From positions 3,782,001-3,846,000 of the forward strand of contig NZ_JAUSXB010000001.1 of assembly GCF_030823375.1 (NCBI RefSeq): DNA of 64,000 nt. The letters are read 5' to 3'. This stretch comes from Pseudarthrobacter siccitolerans (GTDB lineage Bacteria > Actinomycetota > Actinomycetes > Actinomycetales > Micrococcaceae). Position 1 is the first letter of the stretch; every line of letters begins with the position of its first letter. The notes beneath the pieces were generated by a model that worked only from the letters and a program-made list of their open reading frames with translations, was not told the origin of the DNA and made no database searches. The translations under genes were made by a program, and so were the position numbers. Of this stretch, positions 51,130-59,763 are shown one piece after another.

Positions 51130-51154
51130 GATCAGACACTACCGAAAGGTTGGG

Positions 51155-51183
51155 CTGTAGTTACCGGCTACCGGTAACTACAG
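51155..51183. terminator. Hairpin overlapping a stop codon
   Basis: CTGTAGTTACCGG (51155-51167) pairs perfectly with CCGGTAACTACAG (51171-51183) around a 3-nt loop. It overlaps the stop of the flavoprotein gene (minus strand stop at 51178-51180) and sits upstream of the CNNM gene. Terminator or translation-coupling roles are both possible. Confidence 0.5.
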
Positions 51184-52854
51184 AGCGCTGGCAAGCGAAC
51201 GTCCTGCGGTCCTGCCCGTAAAGAGGCAGCCGCCCAGGAAGGTTCCCTCCAGTGCGTTGTAGCCGTGGGCGCCCCCGCCCCCGAACCCTGCTGCCTCGCC
51301 CGCCGCGTAAAGCCCCGGGATCGGGCAGCCGTCCTGGCCGAGCGCCTGGCCGGCAAGGTTCGTCTGGACGCCGCCGAGGGTTTTTCGGGTGACAACATGC
51401 AGCCGCACGGCGATCAGGGGACCGGCCGCCGGGTCCAGGATCCGGTGCGGCTTGACGGTTCGGAAGAGCCTGTCTCCAAGGTAGCGGCGGCTGTTGTGGA
51501 TGCCGGTCCCTTGGGCGTCTTTGGAGTAAGGGTTCTGGATTTCCGCGTCGCGTTCCCCGATCTGGCGGCGAAGTTGCTGGAAGTCCAACAATGGCTTGTC
51601 GGTGAGGGCGTTCATGCCTTTGACCAGGTCCGCCAGGTTGCCGGCGACCACAAAGTCGGCCCCATGGTCCTTGAACGCCTCGATGGGGGCCGCGGCGCCG
51701 CGGCCCAGCCGGGTGCGGAGCAGCAGTTTCAGGTCCCGGTTGGTGATGTCCGGGTTCTGCTCGGAGCCGGAGAGGGCAAACTCCTTTTCGATGATCTTCT
51801 GGGTGAGGATGAACCAGGAGTGGCTGTACTGCTGCAGGTCCGGAGTGGTCCGCAGACGCTTGAGCGTGCCGAGGGTGTCGTAGCCCGGCAGGGCGGGCGC
51901 AGGGAACCGGCGGCCCAGGGCGTCGAACCACAGGGACGACGGTCCGGGGAGGATCCGGATGGCATGGTCCGGCCAGATGGGGTTCCAGTTCTGGATGCCT
52001 TCGGTGTAGTGCCACATCCGGTCGCGGTTGACCAGCCGGACACCGGCCTCGTCTGCGATGTCCAGCATGCGGCCGTCCACATGCTGTGGCACTCCCGTGA
52101 TCATTTTCGCCGGCGGGGTGCCGAGGCGTTCCGGCCACCATTTGCGCACCTGCTCGTGGTTGCCGCCGATCCCTCCCGACGCGATGACCACGGCCTGGGC
52201 GTGGAGCTCGAAGTCCCCAACCTTGTCCCGGCTGGAGGCGACGCCCCGCGGCGCAGAGTCGGGTGCCAGGACGGTGCCGTGCACCCCGGTGACCGTGCCG
52301 CCGTCGAACGTTAACCCGTCTACACGGTGCCGGAAGAAGAACCTGACCAGCCCCGATTCCGCCGCGGCCCGGGCCTTGTTGGCGAAGGGTTCGGAGATGC
52401 CGGTGCCGGTTCCCCACGGAACGTGGAACCGCGGGACGGAGTTGCCGTGTCCGCCGGCCCTGCCGTCGCCGCGCTCGGCCCAGCCCACCAGCGGAGTGAA
52501 CTTGATGCCCTGCTCCTGCAGCCAGCTGCGTTTCTCGCCGGCGGCGAACTCGACGTAGGCGCGTCCCCACTGCTGCGCCCATTCGTCTTCGGGATGCTCG
52601 CCGTCGAGCCGGTCCCATTGGGCGGAGCCCTGCCAGTCCTGCCAGGCCAGCTCGAAGGAATCCTTCACGCGGAGACGGCGCTGCATGGGGGTATTCACCA
52701 GGAACAGGCCGCCGAGGGACCAGAACGCCTGGCCGCCCAGGTTGGCCGCGTTCTCCTGGTCAAGGATGGCCACCCGCTTGCCGGCCCTGGCCAGCTCATT
52801 GCTGGCCGCCAGCCCGGCCAGGCCGCCGCCGATGATGATGACGTCCGCGTCCAT
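51178..52854 (-). CDS. FAD-binding dehydrogenase, 3-ketosteroid-delta1-dehydrogenase-like
   Basis: 558 residues from ATG 52854, chosen because GGAGGGG precedes it; ATG 52890 lies upstream in frame without such a site. The FAD-binding Rossmann block is ADVIIIGGGLAGLAASNELARAGKRVAILDQE near residue 5. The C-terminal GLYAAGEAAGFGGGGAHGYNALEGTFLGGCLFTGRTAGRSLA is the second FAD motif of the KstD/fumarate-reductase family. SLGGLFLVNTPMQRRLRVKDSFELAWQDWQG matches the family of KsdD-like proteins often annotated FAD-binding dehydrogenase. Activity on steroids is not implied; the substrate is unknown. Confidence 0.85.
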   Translation of the reverse strand: MDADVIIIGGGLAGLAASNELARAGKRVAILDQENAANLGGQAFWSLGGLFLVNTPMQRRLRVKDSFELAWQDWQGSAQWDRLDGEHPEDEWAQQWGRAYVEFAAGEKRSWLQEQGIKFTPLVGWAERGDGRAGGHGNSVPRFHVPWGTGTGISEPFANKARAAAESGLVRFFFRHRVDGLTFDGGTVTGVHGTVLAPDSAPRGVASSRDKVGDFELHAQAVVIASGGIGGNHEQVRKWWPERLGTPPAKMITGVPQHVDGRMLDIADEAGVRLVNRDRMWHYTEGIQNWNPIWPDHAIRILPGPSSLWFDALGRRFPAPALPGYDTLGTLKRLRTTPDLQQYSHSWFILTQKIIEKEFALSGSEQNPDITNRDLKLLLRTRLGRGAAAPIEAFKDHGADFVVAGNLADLVKGMNALTDKPLLDFQQLRRQIGERDAEIQNPYSKDAQGTGIHNSRRYLGDRLFRTVKPHRILDPAAGPLIAVRLHVVTRKTLGGVQTNLAGQALGQDGCPIPGLYAAGEAAGFGGGGAHGYNALEGTFLGGCLFTGRTAGRSLASAL

Positions 52855-52929
52855 CCGATGCCCCTCCGGCGGGTGGTGATTCTTTCTCACACGGAGCCTA
52901 CCGCCAGCGTCCGATATCCTGCGCCTGTC

Positions 52930-53802
52930 TTAGCCCGTCTTAACCCTGTCAATGTCCCCGTCGTTGTCGTGTTCTTGCTGCAACAACGTTGCAAAGTCGG
53001 AGGTGTGTGTTTCCGGCCACCAGTGCCCTGCATTTACTTTTGTCACGGTCAGCTTGGACACCCAATTCTCCAGACCGTCAATGAGGCGGGGGGAAAGGAA
53101 CGGGTCCTTAACTGGAACCACCACATGGACAGGAATCGATACCGGAAGCGGCGGTTGGCGTTCGATATGGAAGTTTGCCCGGTAGAGAGCGAGACCCCGG
53201 ATAGGGTCTTTACCTACCGTGCGCCCGGCAGCCCGCTCGTACCAGCCGGTGAGGAAGAAACGCCAGAATGCTTCCGGCAGCAACGGGATCTGGAAGAAGG
53301 CAACGTACAGGCTGCGCCGGAGTTGTCCCAACAGTTGGGCCCAGCCCCGCGGGTGGCGAACGCCTTGACGCATCCAACAGGAGAAATGCCGCAGGTCCGG
53401 TCCCGACACGCTCGTAAAACGGCTGATCCTCCCGGCGGCACGAGGGTCTTGGACCGCTGCCCAGGCCTGGATAGACCCCCAGTCGTGGCCCACGAGGTGA
53501 ACCGGCGAGGCCTGCGTCGCGGCCAGCACTGCATACAAATCATCCACCAGGGCTTGCAGCACGAAGCTCCCGTGGCCGCCGGTCACAGAAGAAGATCCTG
53601 CATTTCGGGTGTCATAAGCAATCACGTGGCATGTTGCCGCCAATTCGCGAATCAGCGGAACGTACACGCGGTGGTCATCCGGGTAGCCGTGGACCAGGAG
53701 CAGGGTGGGGATACCGGGTGCCGGGTCCGGACCATATTCAAAAACCGCCAGTGCCGCCCCGTGGGACGGGACAATCCGCCGCCTTTCCTTCCACCTGTCC
53801 AT
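52930..53802 (-). CDS. Alpha/beta hydrolase, epoxide hydrolase-like
   Basis: 290 residues from ATG 53802; an ATG at 53808 is in frame. The oxyanion block LLLVHGYPDDHRVYVPLIREL (HGYPD) is followed by the nucleophile elbow VGHDWGSIQAWA, in which the nucleophile is Asp, as in epoxide hydrolases and haloalkane dehalogenases rather than Ser esterases. SGPDLRHFSCW follows. A catalytic His lies in NAGHWWPE near the C terminus and an acid in VKDPFLSP. The cap is a helical region (FWRFFLTGWYERAAGRTVG). No signal peptide is seen. Substrate is unknown. Confidence 0.85.
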   Translation of the reverse strand: MDRWKERRRIVPSHGAALAVFEYGPDPAPGIPTLLLVHGYPDDHRVYVPLIRELAATCHVIAYDTRNAGSSSVTGGHGSFVLQALVDDLYAVLAATQASPVHLVGHDWGSIQAWAAVQDPRAAGRISRFTSVSGPDLRHFSCWMRQGVRHPRGWAQLLGQLRRSLYVAFFQIPLLPEAFWRFFLTGWYERAAGRTVGKDPIRGLALYRANFHIERQPPLPVSIPVHVVVPVKDPFLSPRLIDGLENWVSKLTVTKVNAGHWWPETHTSDFATLLQQEHDNDGDIDRVKTG

Positions 53803-53917
53803 CGGCAAAGCCTAAGCCATTTAGCCAACGGCGGTACCTTGCTGGAGCTCTCGGGCTTCGCCCGGCCCGAACACTAGGGTTATGGCAGCGGTAGTGCGTG
53901 GTGGGTACGGTGTCCTC

Positions 53918-54253
53918 ATGCAGAAGATATCGATTGATGCCCTGGCCCGTCAGCAGCTTGAAGCAGCCGTATCCGGATCCAGCGGGCGTGCTTCGGATAC
54001 CGTATTCGGCGGCCACGAAAAGACACTGCGGCAAACCGTCATGGCCTTCCGGGCCGGCACCCAGCTCAGCGAACACTTGAACCCCGGCGAGGCCACGGTC
54101 TTCGTGATCAAGGGATCGGTCTGGCTGAAGGCCGGCGGAGAGGCGTGGCAGGGCAAGGCCGGGGACCTCCTGATCGTCCCGGAGGGGATGCACAGTTTGG
54201 AGGCGGAGGAGGACTCGGCTGTGCTGTTCACCGCGGTGAAGCTGGACCGGTAG
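53918..54253 (+). CDS. Small cupin domain protein
   Basis: 111 residues from ATG 53918; ATG 53882 in frame gives a longer N terminus without a clear ribosome site. The cupin 2 motif is visible: RAGTQLSEHLNPGEATVFVIKGSVWLKAGGEAWQGKAGDLLIVPEGMHSLEAEEDSAVLFTAVKLD, where the second half carries the G(x)5HxL/LxVPxGxxHxxxA-type beta strands. Only one or two metal-binding His are kept (LSEHLNPGE, GMHSLEA). It resembles the quercetinase-like small cupins. Function unknown. Confidence 0.85.
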   Translation: MQKISIDALARQQLEAAVSGSSGRASDTVFGGHEKTLRQTVMAFRAGTQLSEHLNPGEATVFVIKGSVWLKAGGEAWQGKAGDLLIVPEGMHSLEAEEDSAVLFTAVKLDR

Positions 54254-54310
54254 GGCAGCGACGCCCGGGGATACCGGCGCCCATATATTTCCCAGGCCCG
54301 GAAAGGCGAT

Positions 54311-55147
54311 TTAGCGTCCGGTGAGGCGGCGGGCCGACCGGACGCTTGCGGCGTCGATCATTGACCCGCTGCCATCGCCGAGGGCTCCGCGGTTTTCCCT
54401 GAGCGCGGCTTCGTACTGGTCGAGAAGGGCATGTGCGGCGGCGAGGTCTTCGGCGCTCGTACCAAAAACCTGCTCCGCGATGTCGGCCTGTGCGGGGTGG
54501 ATGCAGGCGCGGCTTCCAAACCCGATGTCCCGAAAGCTAAGGCAGGAGGCCTTGAAGCCGGCAAGGTTGGTGTAGTCGGCGTCCACCGGACCGACCGGCT
54601 GGGGAAGGCCCGCGGCAGCTGCGTGTGTTATGAGCCAGTGGCGGAACCAGGTCATGTTTTCGGGGCCTGAAGCGGCGTGCCGAAGGTCAGCGGCCAGATC
54701 GATTTCGCCCAGTTGCACCTGTTGGGTTTCGGGCAGGCTCAGAAGCTCGGCCAATGCGAGGACTCCCCGGGCGCTTTCGATGAGCAGACCGAGGGCGGGG
54801 CCACCACCGGGAGTGTCGCTGACCCTGCCGGCAATGTCTTGGACATAGGCGGGCTCCTCGGCCTTGGGGATCCAGAGCCCGGTGAGGTTGGGGCATTCAG
54901 TAAGGAGTTCCGCTTCGTGTAATCCTGCTGCACCCGGGTTGATCCGGACCCAAACTTCGGCATTTAGGGCATCGCCGTTCAGGAAGGCTACGGCTGCGGC
55001 AAGTGCCTCTTCCTTGCGGGAGGGGGCAACGCTGTCCTCCAGGTCCAGAATGATGGCTCCGCGGCGACTTTTTGCTTTAGCCATGAGCCTGGATTGGTCC
55101 GCGGGGACGTAGAGGAACGAGGCGTTGCTCGTGGCTGTCCTAATCAT
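54311..55147 (-). CDS. CitE-like CoA-ester lyase (HpcH/HpaI aldolase superfamily)
   Basis: 278 residues from ATG 55147, overlapping the GntR stop by 8 bp. FLYVPADQSRLMAKAKSRRGAIILDLEDSVAPSRKEEALAAAV is the CitE N terminus with the metal-binding Glu/Asp (LEDSV). WVRINPGAAGLHEAELL carries the conserved Arg, GLWIPKAEEPAYV the Lys, and LGLLIESARGVLALAELLSLPETQQVQLGEIDLAADL the second metal Glu/Asp. FGSRACIHPAQ is the conserved C-terminal block. Members cleave citramalyl-, malyl- or 3-hydroxy-3-methylglutaryl-CoA to acetyl-CoA and a keto acid. Together with the CoA-transferase at 60314, it gives an activation-and-cleavage pair. Substrate not determined. Confidence 0.88.
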   Translation of the reverse strand: MIRTATSNASFLYVPADQSRLMAKAKSRRGAIILDLEDSVAPSRKEEALAAAVAFLNGDALNAEVWVRINPGAAGLHEAELLTECPNLTGLWIPKAEEPAYVQDIAGRVSDTPGGGPALGLLIESARGVLALAELLSLPETQQVQLGEIDLAADLRHAASGPENMTWFRHWLITHAAAAGLPQPVGPVDADYTNLAGFKASCLSFRDIGFGSRACIHPAQADIAEQVFGTSAEDLAAAHALLDQYEAALRENRGALGDGSGSMIDAASVRSARRLTGR

Positions 55148-55805
55148 CGTTTACCGGGAAAGGGTCCAGCTGGGGTTCATCGGATAACCGGGCGGCGAGG
55201 GCCAGATACCCGTGCTTGAGGTGGTCGCGTGTGGCGCCGGCTACAAGTTGAAGGTTTCCAGCCCGTGCGGCGTCAAGAATCCGGCGGTGTTCCTCGTGTG
55301 AATCGGGGGCCCGGTGTTCGATAACCTGCAGCAGGTCCCAAGGGTAGCGCTGCCACAGCATCGCGATCTCCGTCCGGAGCCCGTCATCCCCGCACCGGTC
55401 GTAAAAGGCGAAGTGGAACTTCCGGTTGGCCTCGTTAAATGCCGGCTTGTCCCCGGCGTTTTCTGATTGCTCCATGTCCTCGAAAAGCTCTGTGGCCTCT
55501 TGAAGATCCCTCCGGCTCATATTCCACACGGCCCGCTGCATGGCATACGGTTCGGCCAGTTGCCGCATGAGGTACACCGTCTTGACCTGGGCGAGGTTCG
55601 CAGTTGCAACACGGACACCGTGATGTGGTTCTGCCACCAGGACGCCCTCTGCCTCGAGAAGACCAAGGGCTTCGCGTACGGGAGTGATACTCGTAGAAAA
55701 TTTCGAAGCCAACTGGCTTTGGGGCACGCGGGCCCCCCGGGCGAGTTCGCCGGTGCTGATCTGCCGGCGCAATTCGGCCGCGATCAGATCTCTCTTGGTT
55801 GCCAC
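55140..55805 (-). CDS. GntR family regulator, FCD subfamily
   Basis: 221 residues from GTG 55805 (AAGGAG 7 nt upstream). The N-terminal winged helix is LIAAELRRQISTGELARGARVPQSQLASKFSTSITPVREALGLLEAEGVLVAEPHHGVRV, and the FCD effector domain follows (VYLMRQLAEPYAMQRAVWNMSRRDL, FNEANRKFHFAFYDRCGDDGL). The Asn/His residues of the metal-type site are visible in NEANRKFHFAF. It starts the leftward two-gene operon with the CoA-ester lyase, and it faces the rightward permease operon. The palindrome at 55871 is its probable operator. Confidence 0.88.
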   Translation of the reverse strand: MATKRDLIAAELRRQISTGELARGARVPQSQLASKFSTSITPVREALGLLEAEGVLVAEPHHGVRVATANLAQVKTVYLMRQLAEPYAMQRAVWNMSRRDLQEATELFEDMEQSENAGDKPAFNEANRKFHFAFYDRCGDDGLRTEIAMLWQRYPWDLLQVIEHRAPDSHEEHRRILDAARAGNLQLVAGATRDHLKHGYLALAARLSDEPQLDPFPVNDD

Positions 55806-55870
55806 GCTGCTGCTCCTTCACCTCACTGGACGTACTCCCCAGACTAGCCTGAACTATGCCTCAGCCTAGC

Positions 55871-55886
55871 AAAGAATGCATTCTTT
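55871..55886. promoter_or_regulatory. 16-bp perfect palindrome, GntR operator candidate
   Basis: AAAGAATG CATTCTTT is a perfect inverted repeat midway between the divergent regulator (start 55805) and permease (start 56164). A TTGACG -35-like hexamer lies to its right at 55908-55913, though I see no convincing -10. The centre TGCA is typical of FadR/VanR-type GntR sites. Confidence 0.65.
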
Positions 55887-56163
55887 TGGAAGATTATCGA
55901 TTATCCCTTGACGCTGTGCATTTTCTTTGCGAACGTAGATGGCAGGAGTCAACAAGGGCCGGCCGGTAGGTGTTCCGCGGCAAAGCGGTAGGTCATCCCG
56001 GGTGAGACTCACAGCCGAAGGTAAGGATCACTCCAGTTCCCCTGCCGGCACCTCCCGTTCGCGTCGGGACCAGCGCCAGAAGTCCAGCACTGAGAAGACG
56101 CGGCAAACCTCGCCGGCCGGAAAGACGGCCGGCAAGACCAAATCCACGTGCAAAGGAGCAACA

Positions 56164-57543
56164 ATGGATTCGAAAATCCAGTCCCCGGCGGCTGAGCGCG
56201 AGGCCCGGCGCGCGGCCGCAGCCTCCGCCGTCGGCAGCCTTGTCGAATGGTATGACTTCGCCCTCTACGGTGCCGCAGCGGCCTTGATTTTCAAGACCTA
56301 CTTCTTCGGGACCACCGACCCCGCAGCCGGCCTGCTGGCCGCTTTCGCAACATTCGCCGTCGGGTATTTTGCCCGCCCGTTCGGTGGCATGGTGTTCGGG
56401 CATCTCGGTGACAAGATCGGCCGTAAACCCGTGATGATCGCCACGCTGACCATCATGGGTATCAGCACGGCGCTCATCGGTGTCCTGCCGGGTTACGACG
56501 TTATCGGCTTGGGGGCTCCACTGCTGCTGGTGCTGCTTCGGATCGCCCAGGGCCTCGGAGCCGGAGCGGAATACGCCGGAGCCGTCATCCTTTCCTCGGA
56601 GTCGGCGCCGTCGACCCGCCGCGGCTTCTATGCGTCCTGGTCGGGCGCGGGAGTGTGGATCGGTTCGGCCCTCGGCCTCCTGTCCTTCCAAGCGGTGCTC
56701 TCCATGACCGGCGACGCTTTCTACACCTGGGGCTGGCGGATTCCGTTCATCCTCAGCCTCGTGATGCTGCTCATCAGCATGTACATCCGGCGCAAGGTCA
56801 ACGAAACCCGCTCGTTCGAGAAGGCGAAGCAAGGCAAGGAGATTGAGCGCATTCCCCTGGTCCGACTCTTCCGCACCGAGAAGCGCCGGCTGCTGGTTGC
56901 CCTGGGATCGAACTTTGTCCTGTCAGGATTCGCATACATCCCCCAGGTCTGGGCGCTGAGCTACCTGACCAATAACCTGGGTCTCGCCGCCGCCCTTGCC
57001 CTTGGCATCAACGCCGCGCTCCTGCTCGGCGGTGCCGCATTCATGCCGCTCTTCGGGCGCCTCGGGGACAAAGTGGGACGCCGGAAGCTGTTCCTCTTCG
57101 GAGCTGCCTTTGGTGCAGCGTGGGCATTCCCCATGTTCATGCTCATCGATACCCGCCAACCTGTTCTGATCCTGCTGGCACTGGTCGTCTGCTTCGTGGG
57201 AGCGGTGGCCACCTCCATGGCCGCCCAGGCCGCCTTCCTGACCGAACTGTTCCCTCCGGCCATCCGCTACTCGGGCGTCGCTTTCGCCCGCGAAGTCAGC
57301 GGTGCGCTGCTCGGCGGCACCGCACCACTTCTCGCCACGGCACTGTTCGCCTGGTCCGGACACTGGTGGCCGATCGCGACGTTCATGGTGGTCATGGCTC
57401 TGGTCAGCCTCACAGCGGTCTACTACTCCAAATACTTCCGTTCTGACGCACATCAGGCCAGCGACGAGCGTTTCAACGAAGACACCGAGGGCCAGGGCCC
57501 CAGCTCCCGCAGGTCCCCTGTGCAGTCAATTCCCGCACAGTAA
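56164..57543 (+). CDS. MHS-type MFS permease of the unassigned catabolic locus
   Basis: 459 residues from ATG 56164 with AAAGGAG 6 nt upstream; the frame is open for another 75 codons upstream but without a ribosome site. AASAVGSLVEWYDFALYGAAAALIFKTYFF is the N-terminal MHS signature, and GHLGDKIGRKPVMIATLTIMG and GRLGDKVGRRKLFLFGA are the two motif-A loops. About 12 helices are seen. MHS permeases import organic acids such as citrate, ketoglutarate, shikimate and benzoate-like compounds. It is the entry step of the rightward operon. Confidence 0.88.
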   Translation: MDSKIQSPAAEREARRAAAASAVGSLVEWYDFALYGAAAALIFKTYFFGTTDPAAGLLAAFATFAVGYFARPFGGMVFGHLGDKIGRKPVMIATLTIMGISTALIGVLPGYDVIGLGAPLLLVLLRIAQGLGAGAEYAGAVILSSESAPSTRRGFYASWSGAGVWIGSALGLLSFQAVLSMTGDAFYTWGWRIPFILSLVMLLISMYIRRKVNETRSFEKAKQGKEIERIPLVRLFRTEKRRLLVALGSNFVLSGFAYIPQVWALSYLTNNLGLAAALALGINAALLLGGAAFMPLFGRLGDKVGRRKLFLFGAAFGAAWAFPMFMLIDTRQPVLILLALVVCFVGAVATSMAAQAAFLTELFPPAIRYSGVAFAREVSGALLGGTAPLLATALFAWSGHWWPIATFMVVMALVSLTAVYYSKYFRSDAHQASDERFNEDTEGQGPSSRRSPVQSIPAQ

Positions 57544-57558
57544 ACGCAACCCAACCAA

Positions 57559-57609
57559 CCCCGGTCATCCCTTCTCCTGCTGCAAGGCAGGGAAAGGGAT
57601 GACCCGGGG
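57559..57609 (+). promoter_or_regulatory. Intercistronic hairpin between permease and MBL hydrolase
   Basis: CCCCGGTCATCCCTT (57559-57573) pairs with AAGGGATGACCCGGGG (57594-57609) with one bulged base, enclosing about 20 nt. No T tract follows. It lies in the only gap (118 bp) of an otherwise overlapping operon, so it may process or stabilise mRNA. Confidence 0.55.
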
Positions 57610-57661
57610 GACCAGGCACCACATGCCGCTACGAGTTCACATACATAACTAGGAGTTGAAT

Positions 57662-58675
57662 ATGCCTGGAGTTGACCGGGTAAAGCTGACGATGGTGACC
57701 GACAACCATGTCGACATGCTGCTTGCGGACCTTCCCAACGTGACCCGCACGGGGTTGGCCCACCACTTCGATCCCAAGACGCAGTGCGTGCTGGGCGAAA
57801 ATGGAATTGCGCTGCACGTGGAGGTCAGCTGGGGCAGGTACACCTACCGGGCACTGTTCGATACCGGCATGTCCGCAAATGTCCTGCTGCACAACCTCTC
57901 GACGCTTCACCTCGCCGCCAACGAGCTGGACCACGTCGTCCTCAGCCACGGGCACCCGGACCACTATGGGGGACTGCAAGGACTGCTCGACGCGCGGGAG
58001 GCACCGTTGCCGATCTCCGTCCACCCTGACGCGTTCGCCCCACGCTACCTTCGGCTCGCCTCAGGCCAGGTGGCCCCGTACTTCAACTACGGGCTGACCA
58101 AGGAATCGGTGACTTCCCGCGGCGGCATGCTGGTGGAGCACACCCAGCCGCTGGAAATTGGGCCAGGACTCATCGCAACCGGCCCGATTCCCCGGGAGAC
58201 CGACTTCGAGGTTCCGCCCACGGACCTTTCCGCCCCCAACGCGCTGTTGCACGTCCGGGAGGGCAAGGTGGAGGCGGACGTCGTCCCGGACGACCAGGCC
58301 CTGGTCATCCAGCTGGGGGACGGCATCATCGTCCTCGCCGGGTGCAGCCATGCAGGCATCATCAACACGATCAATTACGCGAAGCGGATCACCGGCGTCG
58401 AACGGGTCATTGGTGCCTTCGGCGGATTCCACCTGGGCTTCCCGGGCTCACCGAAAGCCAAGACGGAAAAGACCATTCAGGCGCTGAAGGACCTTGACGT
58501 TGAAGTGATTGCACCCAGCCACTGCACCGGCATGGAGGCGATCATGGATATCGCCCGGGCGATCCCGGGCCGTTTCCTCCTGAACGTCACAGGTTCGGCA
58601 GTATCCCTCCAGGCAGGTCCCACCCTCGCCGTGGACCTCGACGCCGAAGCGCGTGAAGGAGCAACCCGGAAATGA
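57662..58675 (+). CDS. MBL-fold metallo-hydrolase (COG1237-type)
   Basis: 337 residues from ATG 57662, chosen over TTG 57656 because AGGAG lies 6 nt before it. The MBL metal motif is HVVLSHGHPDHYGGL (HxHxDH), and further ligands are in VLAGCSHAGIINTI and APSHCTGME. YRALFDTGMSANVLLHNL is the substrate-near loop of the COG1237 group, to which dihydropterin-ribofuranosyl-aminobenzene-phosphate-synthase-like proteins belong. It should hydrolyse an ester, lactone or thioester. Its partner genes suggest a lactone or a CoA thioester, but no substrate can be assigned. The stop overlaps the next start (ATGA). Confidence 0.82.
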   Translation: MPGVDRVKLTMVTDNHVDMLLADLPNVTRTGLAHHFDPKTQCVLGENGIALHVEVSWGRYTYRALFDTGMSANVLLHNLSTLHLAANELDHVVLSHGHPDHYGGLQGLLDAREAPLPISVHPDAFAPRYLRLASGQVAPYFNYGLTKESVTSRGGMLVEHTQPLEIGPGLIATGPIPRETDFEVPPTDLSAPNALLHVREGKVEADVVPDDQALVIQLGDGIIVLAGCSHAGIINTINYAKRITGVERVIGAFGGFHLGFPGSPKAKTEKTIQALKDLDVEVIAPSHCTGMEAIMDIARAIPGRFLLNVTGSAVSLQAGPTLAVDLDAEAREGATRK

Positions 58676-59763
58676 AAGCGGTTCGCCTGCACCAGGCCGG
58701 CAGTGGCGTCCAAGTGGATGAGGTTCCCGTCCCCCGGCCAACCGGTGAAGAGGTACTGATCCGCGTCGAGGCCGCCGGCCTGTGCGGCTCCGACGCCCAC
58801 ATCCTCAACGGCCGGACGCCGTTGCCGCACTATCCGCGCATCCTCGGACATGAGGTAGCGGGCACCGTTTGCGAAACGGGGCCCGGCGCCGCCGGCGTGG
58901 AAATCGGTACCCGCGTCGCGGTGAATTTCCTGATCACGTGCGGACAGTGCCGGTACTGCGTGTCAGGCCGGACCTCCCTCTGCCTCAGCAGGGAAGGGCT
59001 CGGCGTGGTACGCGACGGCGGGTTTGCGGAGTACATGGTGGTGCCCGCCCGGAACCTCATCCACATTCCAGGCGCAGTTCCCTTCCGCCATGCAGCCCTC
59101 GCCACTGACGCCTTCGCCACCTCCCTCCACGCAATCTCCAAACGCGCCCAGGTGCAGGCGGGGGAGGGCTGCATCGTGGTCGGGGTGGGTGGACTGGGTC
59201 TTAGCGCCGTGCAGCTGCTGAAAATCCGGGGCGCCTACCCCATCATTGCCGTGGACGCAGATGCGAAAGCACTTGAACTGGCAATGAGCCTGGGAGCCAC
59301 CCACAGCATTCCCGCCAGCGCGATGGAGGACGGGAACCATCCGGCCTGGGCCGTGACCGGAGGCGCTGTCCACGCCTTCGACTTCGTCGGCCGTCCCGAG
59401 ACCGTCCAGGCAGCCACCCAGGCAGTGGACCGCGGAGGCCGGGTGGTGGTGGTAGGCCACAGCCCCCACTCCTGGAACACGGCGGACGGAAGCACCATGG
59501 TCCGTGAGGAAAAAACCGTCATGGGCTCCTACGCCTTCGACAAAAACGAGATCGAAGACGTGCTTGGCTTCATGAGCCGCGGCCTCATCGACGTCGACAC
59601 CATGATCGGGCAGGTCATCGGCCTTGACGACGTCGACCACGCCCTCGCCACGTTCGGGGCGCCCGGCCGCATCCCCGGCCGGACCATCGTGGAACCCGCC
59701 GCTGGCGCACTAAAAGAAGGCGGCTTCCTGCTCGCCGAAGAACCCGAAAGGACCATGTCATGA
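58672..59763 (+). CDS. Zinc-dependent alcohol dehydrogenase
   Basis: 363 residues from ATG 58672 (ATGA overlap). Catalytic zinc ligands are in AAGLCGSDAHI and GHEVAG, and the structural loop is intact (CGQCRYCVSGRTSLC), unlike the dehydrogenase of the sugar-acid operon. The NAD-binding GVGGLGLSAVQLLKIRGAYPIIAVD ends in an Asp that favours NAD over NADP. DFVGRPETVQAATQAVDRGGRVVVVGHSP is the conserved distal part. It probably oxidises a secondary alcohol of the pathway compound. Overlaps on both sides show translational coupling. Confidence 0.88.
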   Translation: MKAVRLHQAGSGVQVDEVPVPRPTGEEVLIRVEAAGLCGSDAHILNGRTPLPHYPRILGHEVAGTVCETGPGAAGVEIGTRVAVNFLITCGQCRYCVSGRTSLCLSREGLGVVRDGGFAEYMVVPARNLIHIPGAVPFRHAALATDAFATSLHAISKRAQVQAGEGCIVVGVGGLGLSAVQLLKIRGAYPIIAVDADAKALELAMSLGATHSIPASAMEDGNHPAWAVTGGAVHAFDFVGRPETVQAATQAVDRGGRVVVVGHSPHSWNTADGSTMVREEKTVMGSYAFDKNEIEDVLGFMSRGLIDVDTMIGQVIGLDDVDHALATFGAPGRIPGRTIVEPAAGALKEGGFLLAEEPERTMS

